Shown: positions 1 through 10,727 of the stretch, piece after piece
How positions within the stretch are numbered: position 1 is the stretch's first letter
How the letters are laid out: each line of letters opens with the position of its first letter
Source of the DNA: Paragorgia papillata
Lineage: Eukaryota > Cnidaria > Anthozoa > Scleralcyonacea > Coralliidae
NCBI GenBank assembly: GCA_035771165.1
Contig: JAWNZC010000235.1
Coordinates: 924,001 to 988,000, forward strand
Reading direction: 5' to 3'
DNA length: 64,000 bases
Program-made: the position numbers and the translations under genes
The notes under the pieces: generated by a model
Told to the model about the DNA's origin: nothing
Database searches by the model: none
Seen by the model: the letters and a program-made list of their open reading frames with translations, nothing else

Positions 1-25
1 CTACCACTGAGCTATTGGGACTCCC
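1..25 (-). other. 5' end of a tRNA-like / SINE head (truncated by window edge)
   Basis: Read on the minus strand, the first 25 bases give a tRNA-like 5' end with the block TAGCTCAGTGG, a perfect match to the RNA polymerase III A-box consensus TRGYNNARNNG, preceded by a plausible acceptor strand. The B box would lie outside the window, so a true tRNA gene cannot be separated from a tRNA-derived SINE. Confidence 0.45.
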
Positions 26-360
26 GGCTGAGTCAGTCAAAAATATCCATGCATATCAAATATCGCACACATTACCGTAGCTCATGCATCGGGAGATATA
101 TAATCCGCCTAAACGAAGAGTTAGGTATCTTTCTCCAGGACGAAGTCGGCTTGACCCAAGCCACCGTACGTTTTTCTGACTCAAAAAAAAACCCAGAAAA
201 AAACCCCAGAAACAGACTCGGAGCCGAACCTAGACTCGTCCACAGGGGCACAACTAAAAAACTTCGAGGGCAGGGGTTGAACGCAAAAAAAGGGCAAAGT
301 CGTTCAGTTGCGTGGGAGCAGAGATTCTAGGCGGAAAAGTTTTGAATTTTGGGTCTCTAA
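26..360. other. No gene seen
   Basis: An open frame of 93 codons runs here, but it is basic and low in complexity, with runs of A. It has no recognisable domain and no promoter, so I do not call it a gene. Confidence 0.5.
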
Positions 361-826
361 GGGGCTGTTTACATGAGCCCGGCTAGCCGGGCTGGCCCGT
401 TTGACCGAGGCGCCTGGTTATATAGTTATTACCTTTGCGAAAAGGATTCAGTTTACATGGAAAGCCGGGCCAGCCCGGTTAGCCGGGATCTCACTTGAGC
501 AAACCGGGGCGCCCGGTTAACCGGGATGAAATTTTCCCATATAAACTGTTCAAGCCGGGCTAGCCCGGTTAACCGGGCTGAAAATTCAAAACGAAAAAAA
601 ACACATGATATGCCTTGTGATGATGATTTAACACAATAACTAATAAAATAACTGTCTACTTCTGTAAGCAAAACCGTAAAACAAACAATATTATAACTGT
701 ATGGATCAAAATAAGTCTATTTAGTTTGTTTTCAGTTTTCCCGCCAAAAACTTTTGTTTATGCAAATTCGAATAGAATTTCAGCCCGGCTTGCCGGGCTG
801 GATACTTAGCTCATGTAAACAGCCCC
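361..826. mobile_element. MITE, 466 bp, TAA target duplication, CCGGGCTAGCCCGG-rich ends
   Basis: Both ends carry the perfect 17-bp inverted repeat GGGGCTGTTTACATGAG, and TAA flanks each side (358-360 and 827-829). A 3-bp TWA duplication is typical of PIF/Harbinger-type elements. Inside each end are repeated palindromic blocks such as CCCGGTTAACCGGG. There is no transposase, so it is non-autonomous. It resembles 20612-21170 and 54430-54835 in design. Confidence 0.8.
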
Positions 827-1012
827 TAAAACGGCATTTTTAGGACGCTTTTCTCGTATTTTAGGTTGCGGAAATTTTTATTTTGGTGTCGCATTATTTA
901 AAATTTATCATAATTATATTCAGCCTAGCTGACGCCCGGGCCCACTGCTAGAAGCCTCTGTGTCTCGCCAGATTTGCGGAGAATTGTATTGGGTGCTACA
1001 ACAGACGATTAA

Positions 1013-1653
1013 GAGGCTGTCTCTGTAAAAACCGACCAGTGATTTTAAAACAAAAAATAGATTTTCTTCATTTTTTAACCATTACTTACCTTTGTCCCAC
1101 TTATTATTAAACCGCTATCAGAACAATCCTTCGATAAATTTTTCTCGAGTTTCAGCATATATTTTGAGTTTTCGTCTGAACTGGCTGAGATCAGAACGGA
1201 AATGAGAGCTAAAATACCTCGGAAGCGCGCTGTTATTTCTTCACAAATTTACGTTTAGATTTTAAAACTTTTTTGGTGATAATATAGTTCAACCTTGTAT
1301 TTTATTAGCTTTAAAAGATTGGAGAATTCTATTTTATTTTTTACCAGTTATTGCCTCATTCATTTGACTGACTATTTTAATATGCCGACGACACTTGGTT
1401 AGTCATATTTTTCGAAATAAAAATTATCCAAAGTGCAACTTAGCTTAGCTATTTCACTAGTCTTTTACCGTAATATAATAGTAAAAGTTCAGTATTCTTA
1501 AACGAAACTTTGCTGCAAACGTATTTTGTAAGCGCACGAAGGGCTCAAAGTTAGACGATATTTTTAACTTGTTTACATTAATGAAACCGGAAGTCATTTA
1601 TTCTTTGCACGAAAGGCTGACGTATTCTTCTGTAAATTTTACCAAAAAGTTAT
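1013..1653 (+). repeat. Left terminal inverted repeat of TTAA element copy 1
   Basis: This 641-bp arm is the reverse complement of 2996-3633 with scattered mismatches and small indels. It has no convincing ORF of its own. Confidence 0.85.
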
Positions 1654-2030
1654 ATTTTTGTTACCATTGACTTTCAGAAGTCAAATAAACTTTTTTTTTC
1701 TATGAATTATTCCGTTTTTAGCAGTTTGCCGTACATAGGGAACGAATTTCTCAAAACAAAGCCTTTATACATTGCAGACAAAGGCCGTCTGACTGTCTGT
1801 TGTCTTAACTTTACCTATTAAAGGCAAACGATTGTTGTTAAAACTAATCTTTCAAAAAGAATCTTACAACTTGCAAGGTTTTACAACTCATGCCCAAAGC
1901 CCAAAAAGTGGTGAAAATGTATATTGCTCTCTCTGTGCTTTTGTGTAATGTTTGTATTGTTTCAGTTAATTAGTAACTATTTGTCTATTTTTGGTCGCAC
2001 CATCAATTTTATAATATCGTACATGGCGTC

Positions 2031-2501
2031 ATGGAAGGTAAATACATAACATGTTCTTTTGCTGAAAAAGTTAACCCTTCTTGTGGAAATTCTCGTGGTT
2101 GTTCAGAAACAGTTAGACTTATAGATTGTCGTGATGGTGTTTCGGTTCATTTGAAGAAATATCATTTGTTGAAATCTAAGATTACAGAATGTCAGCTAAT
2201 TTTAGCACGTTCCGGATATTTTGATATCAGTGATCCTCAGAAAGAGTGTATGTGGATATGTTCAAGACATAGACACAATCTAGGAAAGTTATGGCGTACT
2301 GCGACACCTTGTCAGCATCCACTTCACAAGCACGGTGTGAAAAAGACCTGCAAAGGAAGGGAAGTAATTAACCTCGATCGTTCAAAAGACATATTTTTAT
2401 GGTTCGGGATTATTGTTCCCATTGGATCTTGTAAGTATTCGCGTTATTCGTGTAAACATTCACACACAAAACATACAAAGCGTGCCGTTTACGCGCGGTG
2501 A
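2031..2501 (+). CDS. Cys/His-rich protein of unknown function inside the TTAA element (copy 1)
   Basis: The frame encodes 156 residues from an ATG. The protein has many Cys and His residues, including C-x2-C-like pairs near the start and a C-x3-C-x-R-H-R-H block around residues 68-77, followed by CQHPLHKHGVKK. This suggests a zinc-binding fold, which is inference. Copy 2 (37108-37578) keeps the full frame with only a few substitutions. A strong splice-donor-like GTAAGT sits at 2429-2434 (codons 133-135), so the real coding exon may end there and the frame may be exon 1 of a longer protein whose other exons were lost. I do not recognise the family. It carries no transposase motif. Confidence 0.55.
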   Translation: MEGKYITCSFAEKVNPSCGNSRGCSETVRLIDCRDGVSVHLKKYHLLKSKITECQLILARSGYFDISDPQKECMWICSRHRHNLGKLWRTATPCQHPLHKHGVKKTCKGREVINLDRSKDIFLWFGIIVPIGSCKYSRYSCKHSHTKHTKRAVYAR

Positions 2502-2995
2502 CGGAGAAAACTGCAAATATCAAAGATTTTTTAAACATGTTAAATTCCACATTCTGGAGAAAATATGAATTTCAATTTTTTTATGATTACCTGATTGGTT
2601 GATATAATAACCATGGTGGTGAAATGTAACGTCAGAGATTTATCTATTTATTTATTTAATATATTCGTCACTAAAGTGACAGGAGGAAGAAACAGGGCAA
2701 AAAAGCCGCAATTGACATCTAACTCCCATGGTGAACGCCAGCAACTATATATAGTTACGACTCCGCTGCACTCGCCATTGCGTACAACTAGGCGCATTTC
2801 CGCTCAGTTTAAAAAGTAGTGTTCGCCCCTTTTTCACTGTAAAAATTTAATAGTGTGCCTTTTTTCATGCTCATAAAAAAAATTATAAAAAACGGGGGCG
2901 AATATTAAAACAAAATACATGCATGGAAAAAGGGTAGAAAGAATATGCACAACAAACTAGAGAGAAAAATCGTTGCACCAAATGTTCAAGTCAGA

Positions 2996-3633
2996 AGCCT
3001 TTTGGGTAAAATTACTGAAGAATACGTCAACCTTTCGTACAAAGAATAATGACTTCCGGTTTCATAAAATGTAAACAAGTTAAAATTATCGTCTAACTTT
3101 GAGCCCTTCGTGCGCTTAAAAAATATGTTTGCAGCAAAGTTTCGTTTAAGAATGCTGAACTTTTGTGATTATATCACGGTAAAAAATTAGTGAAATAGCT
3201 AAGCTATGTTGCACTTTGGAGAATTTTTGTTTTGAAAAATATGACTAACCAAGTGTCGTCGGCATATTAAAATAGTTAATCAAATGTATAAGGCAATAAC
3301 TGGTTAACAATACAATAGAAATCTGCGATCTTTTAAACCTGAGAAAATACAAAGTTGAACTACATTATCACCAAAACGTTTTGAAATCCAAAGGTAAATT
3401 TGTGAAGAAATAACAGCGCGCTTCCAAGGTATTTTAGCTCTCATTTCCGCTCTGATCTCAGCCAATTCAGACGAAAAGTCAAAATATATCCTGAAACTCG
3501 AGAAAAAATTATCGAAGGATTATTCTGATAGCGGTTTAATAATAAGTGGGATAAAGGTAAGTAATGGTTAAAAAATGAAGGAAATCTATTTTTTGTTCCA
3601 AAATCACTGGTCGGTTTTTACAGAGACAGCCTC
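2996..3633 (-). repeat. Right terminal inverted repeat of TTAA element copy 1
   Basis: This is the partner of 1013-1653. It ends in the complement of GAGGCTGTCTCTG directly before TTAA at 3634, which is also the first base pairs of the receptor-derived sequence. Confidence 0.85.
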
Positions 3634-3637
3634 TTAA

Positions 3638-4363
3638 TACTTTGTTAAATTTAATGTATCTCTTAAACGACTATAGATGGGCACTAGGTCTTGTCATATG
3701 TAAACTTATGGTGCCAATGTTTCTCTGCTTTTATTGGCTTGGTACCATAGATATTGTACTCATCTCATGTATTCGATTCAACTCATTCAAGTCAGTTGTA
3801 TATCCATTTAAACCAAAAGTTAGCTTAAAGTCAGTGAAGAAATTCATCATTGCTAGCAATGTCTTATTATTGTGTAGTTATTATGTTTTTCTTGCTGTGA
3901 ATTTGCAGTTAATTGATGGAGTGTGCTTCGTGAACCCCCGCATCGTTGTCATTCAAACTTACTTCGAGATGACACTTCTTAACATCCTAGCAACGATTAT
4001 TCTTGTTTTTACTAACTGTTCAATGGCAATCGTGTTATATCGTAGCAGCCGTCAGACTGGCCTCAACTCAACATCACAAAATGTGCGGAAAAAGTAAATA
4101 TAAAAGCATTCCGAATAAGCATTACAGTAATGATCTGTTACCTACTGGCTTCTTCTCCACTCCTAATCGGCAGAGTCACTCTTGTATCTGACAAAGTAGA
4201 AGATGGTGCGGTTCAACGAGCGTGGTTAAGAGATTTCTTTACCTGGGTAAGCATAGTCAGTATGCTTCTGTCGAATTGTTCTGGAGCTTTTATTTATGGC
4301 ATATTCGGCGCAACTATCCGGCGTGGATATATAAAAGCACTCAACAACATTCTTCGACGTTGA
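3638..4363 (+). pseudogene. Rhodopsin-like receptor pseudogene, 5'-truncated at a TTAA (copy 1)
   Basis: The sequence matches the 3' two thirds of the intact receptor at 42475-43392 almost base for base, starting at TACTTTGTTAAATTT just after TTAA. Everything upstream, TM1 and most of TM2, is replaced by the transposon end. The frame breaks near 4091, where an A-run is one base shorter than in the intact gene and produces an early stop; the rest continues in another frame to 4363. A local change replaces Lys-Ala with Asn-Ser-Phe-Lys-Ser just after the third transmembrane segment. It has no start codon, so it is a dead copy. Confidence 0.9.
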
Positions 4364-4727
4364 AGTCGAGTAGTGACTTAATCACGTCACCCAGAATTTC
4401 ATCAGACGATAGCAACAGTAGTAGTCAAAAATATACAAAAATTAAATACTTTCAGCTCTAAGGAAGAGAATATTGATATGTAATAGTAATAGAGCAAAAA
4501 GAGCGTGTAAAGATATTATGGGAAAAATTAGGTAAATTGTCAGTAATTTATTTTTTGTTGATCTGTTTGTCTGTCACTAAGATATCTTAAAAAGTATTGA
4601 ACTGATTTTGATATCATTTTGTGGAAAGGTTGGCCACATGCCATGCAAGGACAAAGCTATTACATTTTGGTTGAATAACCCACTAGGGAGATATGCAGTT
4701 TTAAAGCAATATGGATGACTGAACGAA
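4364..4727 (+). repeat. Receptor 3' flank shared with two other copies
   Basis: The sequence is nearly identical to 39433-39790 and similar to 43393-43770. It ends abruptly at GGATGACTGAACGAA, where the other two copies run on into a GAAT microsatellite. The break coincides with the left terminus of the large palindrome at 4728. Confidence 0.8.
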
Positions 4728-5017
4728 AGTAGATATGGTGCAGGTATAGCGTACTTTTTTCCGGACCTCTTACCCCTAGTTTTTAGTTACCAGGTTGACC
4801 GTGTGAGTCCTGTGCGCGCGCATGTGAACCGGAAATACGTGTTTGAATAGAAAAACCGGTTTTGACAAGTATAAGGTTTAGAAACGAAAATAGGTTTAAT
4901 GGAAATTTATAGCAATGAGACCATTTTAAAAGAGTCAAAAAATGAAAAAACCTAGTTGTTTTGTGACAAGTGACTAGAACACAACTTCAAAGTTTTGTAA
5001 GGAGAACACTGTAAACG

Positions 5018-5434
5018 ATGGCAAGTAACATGTGTGAAGTACCTGGCGATGTTGGTGATGAAGGAAGATTTCTGAGTCATCGACAGAAGGTGATTGAAGA
5101 CAAACTATTAAATTGTTATGCCGACGAAGTTGCTTCAAACATATCAGGCTTGGTATTGAGGAATTGTAATGGCTGTTGTATTGACCATTCTTCACAGAGG
5201 CAACACGACTGTTTAATGATGGAATCAGACGAACGAATTTGGTTGTACTTTGACGTGGCGTTGGAAACAGTTTCTGAAGCGAAAATTGTCGAAAGGTTTA
5301 TGAACTCTTTACATGACATGAAACCACAAGTTAATGGACTTGAACTGCTAAAATATACTTGCAAAGACTGGCGAGTATTGTTTTGTTTGAAACAGAGACA
5401 ACGTCTGAAAATCCAAACTTTTAATCTTGTATAA
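5018..5434 (+). CDS. Unknown 138-residue protein, left-arm cassette of the palindrome
   Basis: An ATG with A at -3 and G at +4 opens 138 codons. The protein is acidic at its N-terminus and contains a C-N-G-C-x3-H-x8-C arrangement (CNGCCIDHSSQRQHDC, about residues 50-65) that looks zinc-binding. A C-terminal block LELLKYTCKDWRVLFC follows. The frame is intact, which is unusual in this decayed region. In the mirror position of the right arm a different ORF (12869-13342) is found, so the two copies carry different genes at the same place. The family is not recognised. Confidence 0.6.
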   Translation: MASNMCEVPGDVGDEGRFLSHRQKVIEDKLLNCYADEVASNISGLVLRNCNGCCIDHSSQRQHDCLMMESDERIWLYFDVALETVSEAKIVERFMNSLHDMKPQVNGLELLKYTCKDWRVLFCLKQRQRLKIQTFNLV

Positions 5435-6306
5435 AGTACGATGTTGAAATGTGTCCTGAGCCATGTAATATTCCTAAACATATGATGAAATAAACAAAAC
5501 CTGATTCAATATACTATGACTGGTCTAATTTTGTGAAACTATGGGGTAACCCGTTTAGCAAAGTTCACATCATTAGCTTTTGACTAATTGTTTATACATC
5601 AGACATATACATTGTCCGTCAACAATGGTTACTGGGTAGGTTTCGATCGAGGTGAGGGGATATCCGGTCAAATTGTTAGACCTTGTTGTTAGCTTTGGTC
5701 GTAACGATTTAAATTTAGAGGGTCATCTGCAAATGGGATATAATAGAATGGTTATCCAAATTGACACTGGAGAATCCGTAATATTGTTTCATGCCAAATA
5801 TGGCGCAACAAATTTATAATAGAACCAGTCTGGCTATACACTGTGAACGACGTTTGAAAATGCGCCATTCAGACAAAAGTGAAGGTATTCAAACTGTCTT
5901 TGTAAATAGAACTCGAAGCAAAGATCATTGAACCGTTTATGAATAAGTTACAAGGGAAAATTAATTACCTGTCAAATGACTTGTTTCCTGTACAATTTCA
6001 TTTGTTTTACTTTTATATATTTATATTGTACACTGTATGATGCGAACGTGTTAATTAGGCACAATTTATGTTCGCATTTGCTCCTAGAACTCGTATTTAA
6101 GTCATCATTGTCTTTCTAGGGGGTCCCGAAAACTCGATGTTTCCTAAGGCTCCAGCTAGTCAACGTATGCTGTAAGGGATAACTTAATGACAAAGATCGT
6201 ACTAATAATTAAACTGTTTAATTAAAAGTTAAATGATTAAATAACACAACTTGTGTTTTAAAATGGATTTATTTTGTAGATTGACTTATGAACGCACAAA
6301 CAATTA
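5435..6306 (+). other. Left-arm spacer with decayed ORF
   Basis: Positions 5690-5930 are the degraded mirror copy of the open frame at 12503-12745 (shared peptide IIEWLSKLTLENP), with stops and frameshifts. Positions 6110-6300 mirror 12110-12250 and 11040-11075. The rest shows no ORF. Confidence 0.65.
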
Positions 6307-7136
6307 TTATTCTGTCCCGGTGTTCATGTTACCCATAACGGTTTTGTATCCCAACATTCGTTGTAGAAGGAATTTTCTTTGATTTATAGCCGCATTTATA
6401 CTTTCATCTTCATCGTAGCCTTCTTCATCCATTAAACGTTTCATTGTTTTCATAATTTTCTTGTGGATACTGTCGCGTTGAAGCTCCTTTACTAATCGAA
6501 TGTACTTTTTGTATGTTTTTGCCATTTCTCTGGTATATTCTGGAACCAACGTAGCGTAGGCATGTTTCATAGCTTCGTCAATGTTGTTTTCTTGCATTGT
6601 TTTTTCGACCAAAGCATTTCGTTTAGGATCCACCTTTTCAAAAACTTCGTTTAATATATATTCCCAGACTGTGTCGTTTTCTTCATCTTCCTCGCATTCG
6701 GACTCTTCAGAATGTTCGCTAGTACTTTCCTCATCGATGGACAAGTTGTCTTCCGTCGGCGATATCCTGTTTTCTTCTTCCGCTGACAATATGCTGTTTT
6801 TTCGTCTGTAGAAGAGTCGTCTTCTCCATCTTCCTCCGACTCATTGCTATTTTCTTCATCGCTGTATGCATCCGTACTTTCATTAGTACAAGAGTCGTCT
6901 TCTCCATCTTCTTCCGACTCATTGCTATTTTCTTCATCGCTGTATGCATCCGTACTTTCATTCTCCATCACTACATCCTTATGCTTATCTGTATCGTATC
7001 CTCCCTCTGAAATATCTGAAATGTCACCTTGTTCCACCAGAAGCGGATAATCAAAACAGATGGCTTGATGTCGTCTTACGTTATACGCAGACGAAAAACG
7101 CTTCATACACTGGTTACACTGATAACAATTACCCAT
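6307..7136 (-). pseudogene. Zinc-finger acidic protein gene, left arm, frameshifted
   Basis: The reading begins at the ATG at 7136 with a single C2HC-type finger (CNQCMKRFSSAYNVRRHQAIC is its span, residues about 5-27), then a long Asp/Glu/Ser-rich stretch with a 27-codon internal duplication. Around 6795 a one-base deletion relative to the right arm shifts the frame. The remainder reads in another frame to 6307 and ends in a helical, basic domain with the block NQRKFLLQRMLGYKTVMG. The total would be near 275 residues. The role is unknown; nucleic-acid binding is plausible from the finger. Confidence 0.75.
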
Positions 7137-7189
7137 ACTATCACCAGGAAAAATTGAGGAGAAATGAAAAAACTAGCAGAGAGAAATGA

Positions 7190-8465
7190 CTATATATTAC
7201 GATCTATTGCCTTAGTTAACATGTGGTACAAAAACGTTGCCGTGAATCGTGATGCATTGTTTGATTGGACATTGTTTGATTTTAACAGGCAATATAGATC
7301 TCCGAACAAAATCCATATGCGAATTTTGCTCATTATATTCTCATTTTGCCCATCATGCTTGCCCATTTTGCTCAGTCACATTCGCATCATGCTCATTGCG
7401 TGCGCATTTTGCTCATTCATATTCGCATTATGCTCATCATGCGTGCGCATTTTGCTGATTCACATTTGCATTATAATCATCATGCTTTCGCATTTTGCTC
7501 ATTCACATTCGCATTATGCTCATTGCGTGCGCATTTTGCTCATTCGCATTATGCTCATTCACATTCGCATTTTTCTCATTACGTGCGCATCACAGACATT
7601 TACAGTCGCATTTTGCTCATCACGTGCGCATTGTGCTCATTTACATTCGCATTTTGCTCATAACACTCGCGTAGTTTGCTCATTACGTGCACATTGTGCT
7701 CATTTACCTGCGCATTACGTTTGCATTTTGCTCATAACACTCGCGTACTTTGCTCATTACGTGCGCATTGTGCTCATTTACATTCATTGTGCTCATTTAC
7801 ATTCGCATTGTGCTAATTTACATTTGTATTGTGCTGCCTTACGTCCCTTAAGTCCCCCGGGAACCAACAATGCGAATGTAAATGAGCGCAATGCAAATGT
7901 AAATGAGCACAATGTGAATGTAAATGAGCACAATGCGTACGCAATGAGTAAAGTACGCGAGCGTTATGAGCAAAATGCAAACGTAATGCGCAAGTAAATG
8001 AGCACAATGTGCACGTAATGAGCAAACTACGCGAATATTATGAGCAAAATGCGAATGTAAATTAGCACAATGCGCACGTGATGAGCAAAATGCGACTGTA
8101 AATGTCTGTGATGCGCACGTAATGAGCAAAATGCGAATGTGAATGAGCATAATGCGAAAGCATGATGATTTATAATGCAAATGTGAATCAGCAAAATGCG
8201 CACGCATGATGAGCATAATGCGAATATGAATGAGCAAAATGCGCACGCAATGAGCATAATGCGAATGTGACTGAGCAAAATGCGCAAAGCATGATGAGCA
8301 AAATGAGAACATGAGCAAAATTCGCATATGGATTTTGTTCGGAGATCTATATTGCCTGTTAAAAACATTTTACGAGAGTGTGTATGTCCAATCAAACAAT
8401 GCATCACGATTCACGGCAACGTTTTTGTACCACATGTTAACTAGGCAATAGATTGTAATATATAG
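7190..8465. repeat. Centre of the palindrome: mirrored tandem-repeat arms
   Basis: Positions 7190-7830 are the inverted copy of 7865-8465, separated by about 35 unique bases. Outer parts match closely (for example AACGTTGCCGTGAATCGTG and its complement). Inner parts, 7325-7830 and 7865-8330, are degenerate tandem units of roughly 20 bp based on TGCTCATTCACATTCGCAT. Any transcript would fold on itself. The long His/Cys/Ala-rich frames here are repeat artefacts. Confidence 0.85.
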
Positions 8466-8518
8466 TCATGTCTCTCTGCTAGTTTTTTCATTTCTCCTCA
8501 ATTTTTCCTGGTGATAGT

Positions 8519-8970
8519 ATGGGTAATTCTTATCAGTGTAAGTGTAACCAGTGTATGAAGCGTTTTTCGTCTGCGTATAACGTAAGACGACATCAAGCCA
8601 TCTGTTGTGATTATCCGCTTCTGGTGGAACAAGGTGACATTTCAGATATTTCCGAGGGAGGATACGATATAGATAAGCATAGCGATGTAGTGATGGAGAA
8701 TGAAAGTACGGATGCATACAGCGATGAAGAAAATAGCGATAAAGAAAATAGCAATGAGTCGGAGGAAGATGGAGAAGACGACTCTTGTACTAATGAAAGT
8801 ACGGATGCATACAGCGATGAAGAAAATAGCAATGATGGAGAAGACGACTCTTGTACAGGCGAGGAAAACAGCATATTGTGGACGGAAGAAGAAAACAGGA
8901 TATCGCCGACGGAAGACAACTTGTCTATCGATGAGGAAAGTACTAGCGAACATTCTGAAGAGTCCGAATG
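8519..8970 (+). pseudogene. Zinc-finger acidic protein gene, right arm, 5' part
   Basis: This is the mirror copy of the left-arm gene, starting MGNSYQCKCNQCMKRF at an ATG. Its acidic region remains in frame where the left arm is shifted. At about 8970, after HSEESECE, the sequence jumps into LINE reverse-transcriptase coding sequence, so the open frame running to 9424 is an accidental chimera. The gene resumes at 10728. Confidence 0.8.
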
Positions 8971-10727
8971 CGAGTCACTTGTCTCAAAACCACTGGAACG
9001 GCGCGTGCTTATTAACATCAAGAACCAAATCTTCCAACTAGTGAATGTATGTCAGCATGGGTTCGTAACTGGTAAATCTTGCGTCACAAACCTTGTTTCA
9101 GTTCTTAACATTATTGGCTCTCTCCTCGATGACGGAGGGCAAATAGATGTTATTTACTTGGACATGTCGAAAGCTTTTGACAAGGTAAACCATAAGTTGT
9201 TGATCCACATGTTACGACAGTTTGGCTTTGGTGGCAGCCTATATACTCCCGTGGTTCAGTTCCTATCTCACGGATCGTGTCCAGCGTGTTACAGTTCTTG
9301 GTGCTACTTCGGATACATTACCTGTCAGCTCTGGTGTACCTCAAGGCTCTATTCTTGGTCCATTATTGTATGCCAACGACCTCCCAGACGCTGTTATTTC
9401 GAGTCAAATCGCCATGTTCGCTGATGACACAAAGATCTTCAAAGCAATCAAATCACCAGACGATGTTGCTTTACTCCAGGAAGATCTAGGCAACCTAGAA
9501 ACCTGGTCTACAGCATCAGGCCTTATGTTCAATGAGAAAAAATGAAAATCGCAGAGCATCACGCGAAAAATCAAACCGAATGCTGCTACCCGGCTACAGT
9601 TTGAACAACAACAACTTACTGTCAACGAAATCTGAACGAGACCTCGGTGTATGGATAGCTGCTGACCTCACTTGGAGTAAGCAAGTTTCTGAACAGTCAG
9701 TCCATGCCAACAAGCTGTTGGGTTACATTAGGAGGAACACGCATGCAGTGTATCCAAAGTATTGCGGTCAAGCGCACAATCTACTTGACACTAATTCGTT
9801 CCCAGTTAGGTTATGCAACACAAGTCTGGGCACCGCAGACCATTGACTTAATTTCTCGATTTAAGAAAGAATTCAGAGGCGAGCTACGAAATACATTTTG
9901 AAACTAACATTTTCTTGTACTGATAGCTATAAATCTAGGTTGCAATCTCTGTCTTTACTTCCTATTTCTTACTGGCATGAATTTTTAGATATGGTACTAT
10001 TCTTTAAGATAATAAACGGCTTAATGACTTTAAATTCCTCCACTTTACCAGCATTTGTCCGAAATACCAGACTAACTAGATCATCCTCCAATAATGCTAA
10101 CATTAAAAAATGTCGTTCCTAAATGTAAAACATCAACATACCAGAAATCTTTCTTTGTAAGATCAATTAGAATATGGAATACTTTAGCAAATGAACTTAA
10201 CCTCACTATGGACGACCTGCCTTCGTTTAAATCCGTTATGCTTAATTATTATTTCTCATCTTTGAAAACTACAAATGACTGTGAAAACCCTCGTACATTT
10301 AAAACAATCTGCTTAAAATGTAACTGTTCCCGTAGCCTTATGTACCGTATTTCTTGTTGTTATTAACATATTTAGTTTAGTTAGTATTTTACTGTTATTA
10401 ATTGTAGCTAAGATTTGACTTTGTAGTTAGTATATTTATTTACTAGTCTATTTAGTTTATTTAGTTTAGTTTAGTTTAGTTTAGTTTAGTTTAGTTTAGT
10501 TTAGTTTAGTTTAGTTTAGTTTAGTTTAGTTTAGTTTAGTTTAGTTTAGTTTAGTTTACTTTTGGGCCCGCAGTAATTGGCTTATTGTTGTTGCGGTGAC
10601 CATGCCGTTATATTTTGAATTCATTTTGTAATGCATGTATATACAATAACACTATAATGGCGAATCTAATAAATAAAAAATGAAAATTAAAAAAAAATAA
10701 AATATATATATATATATATATATTTGG
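8971..10727 (+). mobile_element. Truncated CR1/Jockey-like LINE inserted in the right arm
   Basis: Translated pieces show RT blocks QHGFVTGKSCVTNL, YLDMSKAFDKVNH (near 9150), SSGVPQGSILGPLL and FADDTKIF (near 9415), then the usual C-terminal helical segment (9640-10360) in several frames. It ends in a TTTAG array, an A-rich stretch and an AT run at 10703-10727. The 5' end is missing. Compared with the left arm, roughly 90 bp of target were lost on insertion and no target duplication is seen. Frameshifts make it inactive. Confidence 0.85.
10451..10558 (+). repeat. (TTTAG)n microsatellite
   Basis: About 21 near-perfect pentamer units lie in the 3' region of the LINE. Confidence 0.95.

Larger units (their letters stand above)
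1013..3633 (+). mobile_element. TTAA-flanked DNA transposon with long inverted repeats, copy 1
   Basis: The element is bounded by TTAA on both sides (1009-1012 and 3634-3637). It starts GAGGCTGTCTCTGTAAAA and ends with the reverse complement. Inverted repeats of about 640 bp (1013-1653 and 2996-3633) are a few percent diverged. TTAA duplications are known for piggyBac and Kolobok superfamilies, but no DDE/D transposase is visible, so the superfamily is unassigned. The interior holds one ORF at 2031-2501. Its right end abuts a receptor pseudogene. A near-identical copy lies at 36090-38721. Confidence 0.88.

Noticed and set aside
49..330. 93-codon open frame
   Set aside because: Low complexity, A-runs, no domain or promoter, and it is bordered by repeats.
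1013..3633. Assignment of the TTAA element to piggyBac
   Set aside because: TTAA alone is not enough; no DDD transposase and termini do not start CCC/CCY. Kolobok or another group is equally possible.
7164..8407. Long Cys/His/Phe/Ala-rich frames on both strands
   Set aside because: They arise from the TGCTCATT-type tandem repeat and its mirror image; composition follows the repeat unit.
8519..9424. 301-codon frame read as one protein
   Set aside because: It is a chance fusion of the zinc-finger acidic gene with an inserted LINE at about 8970.
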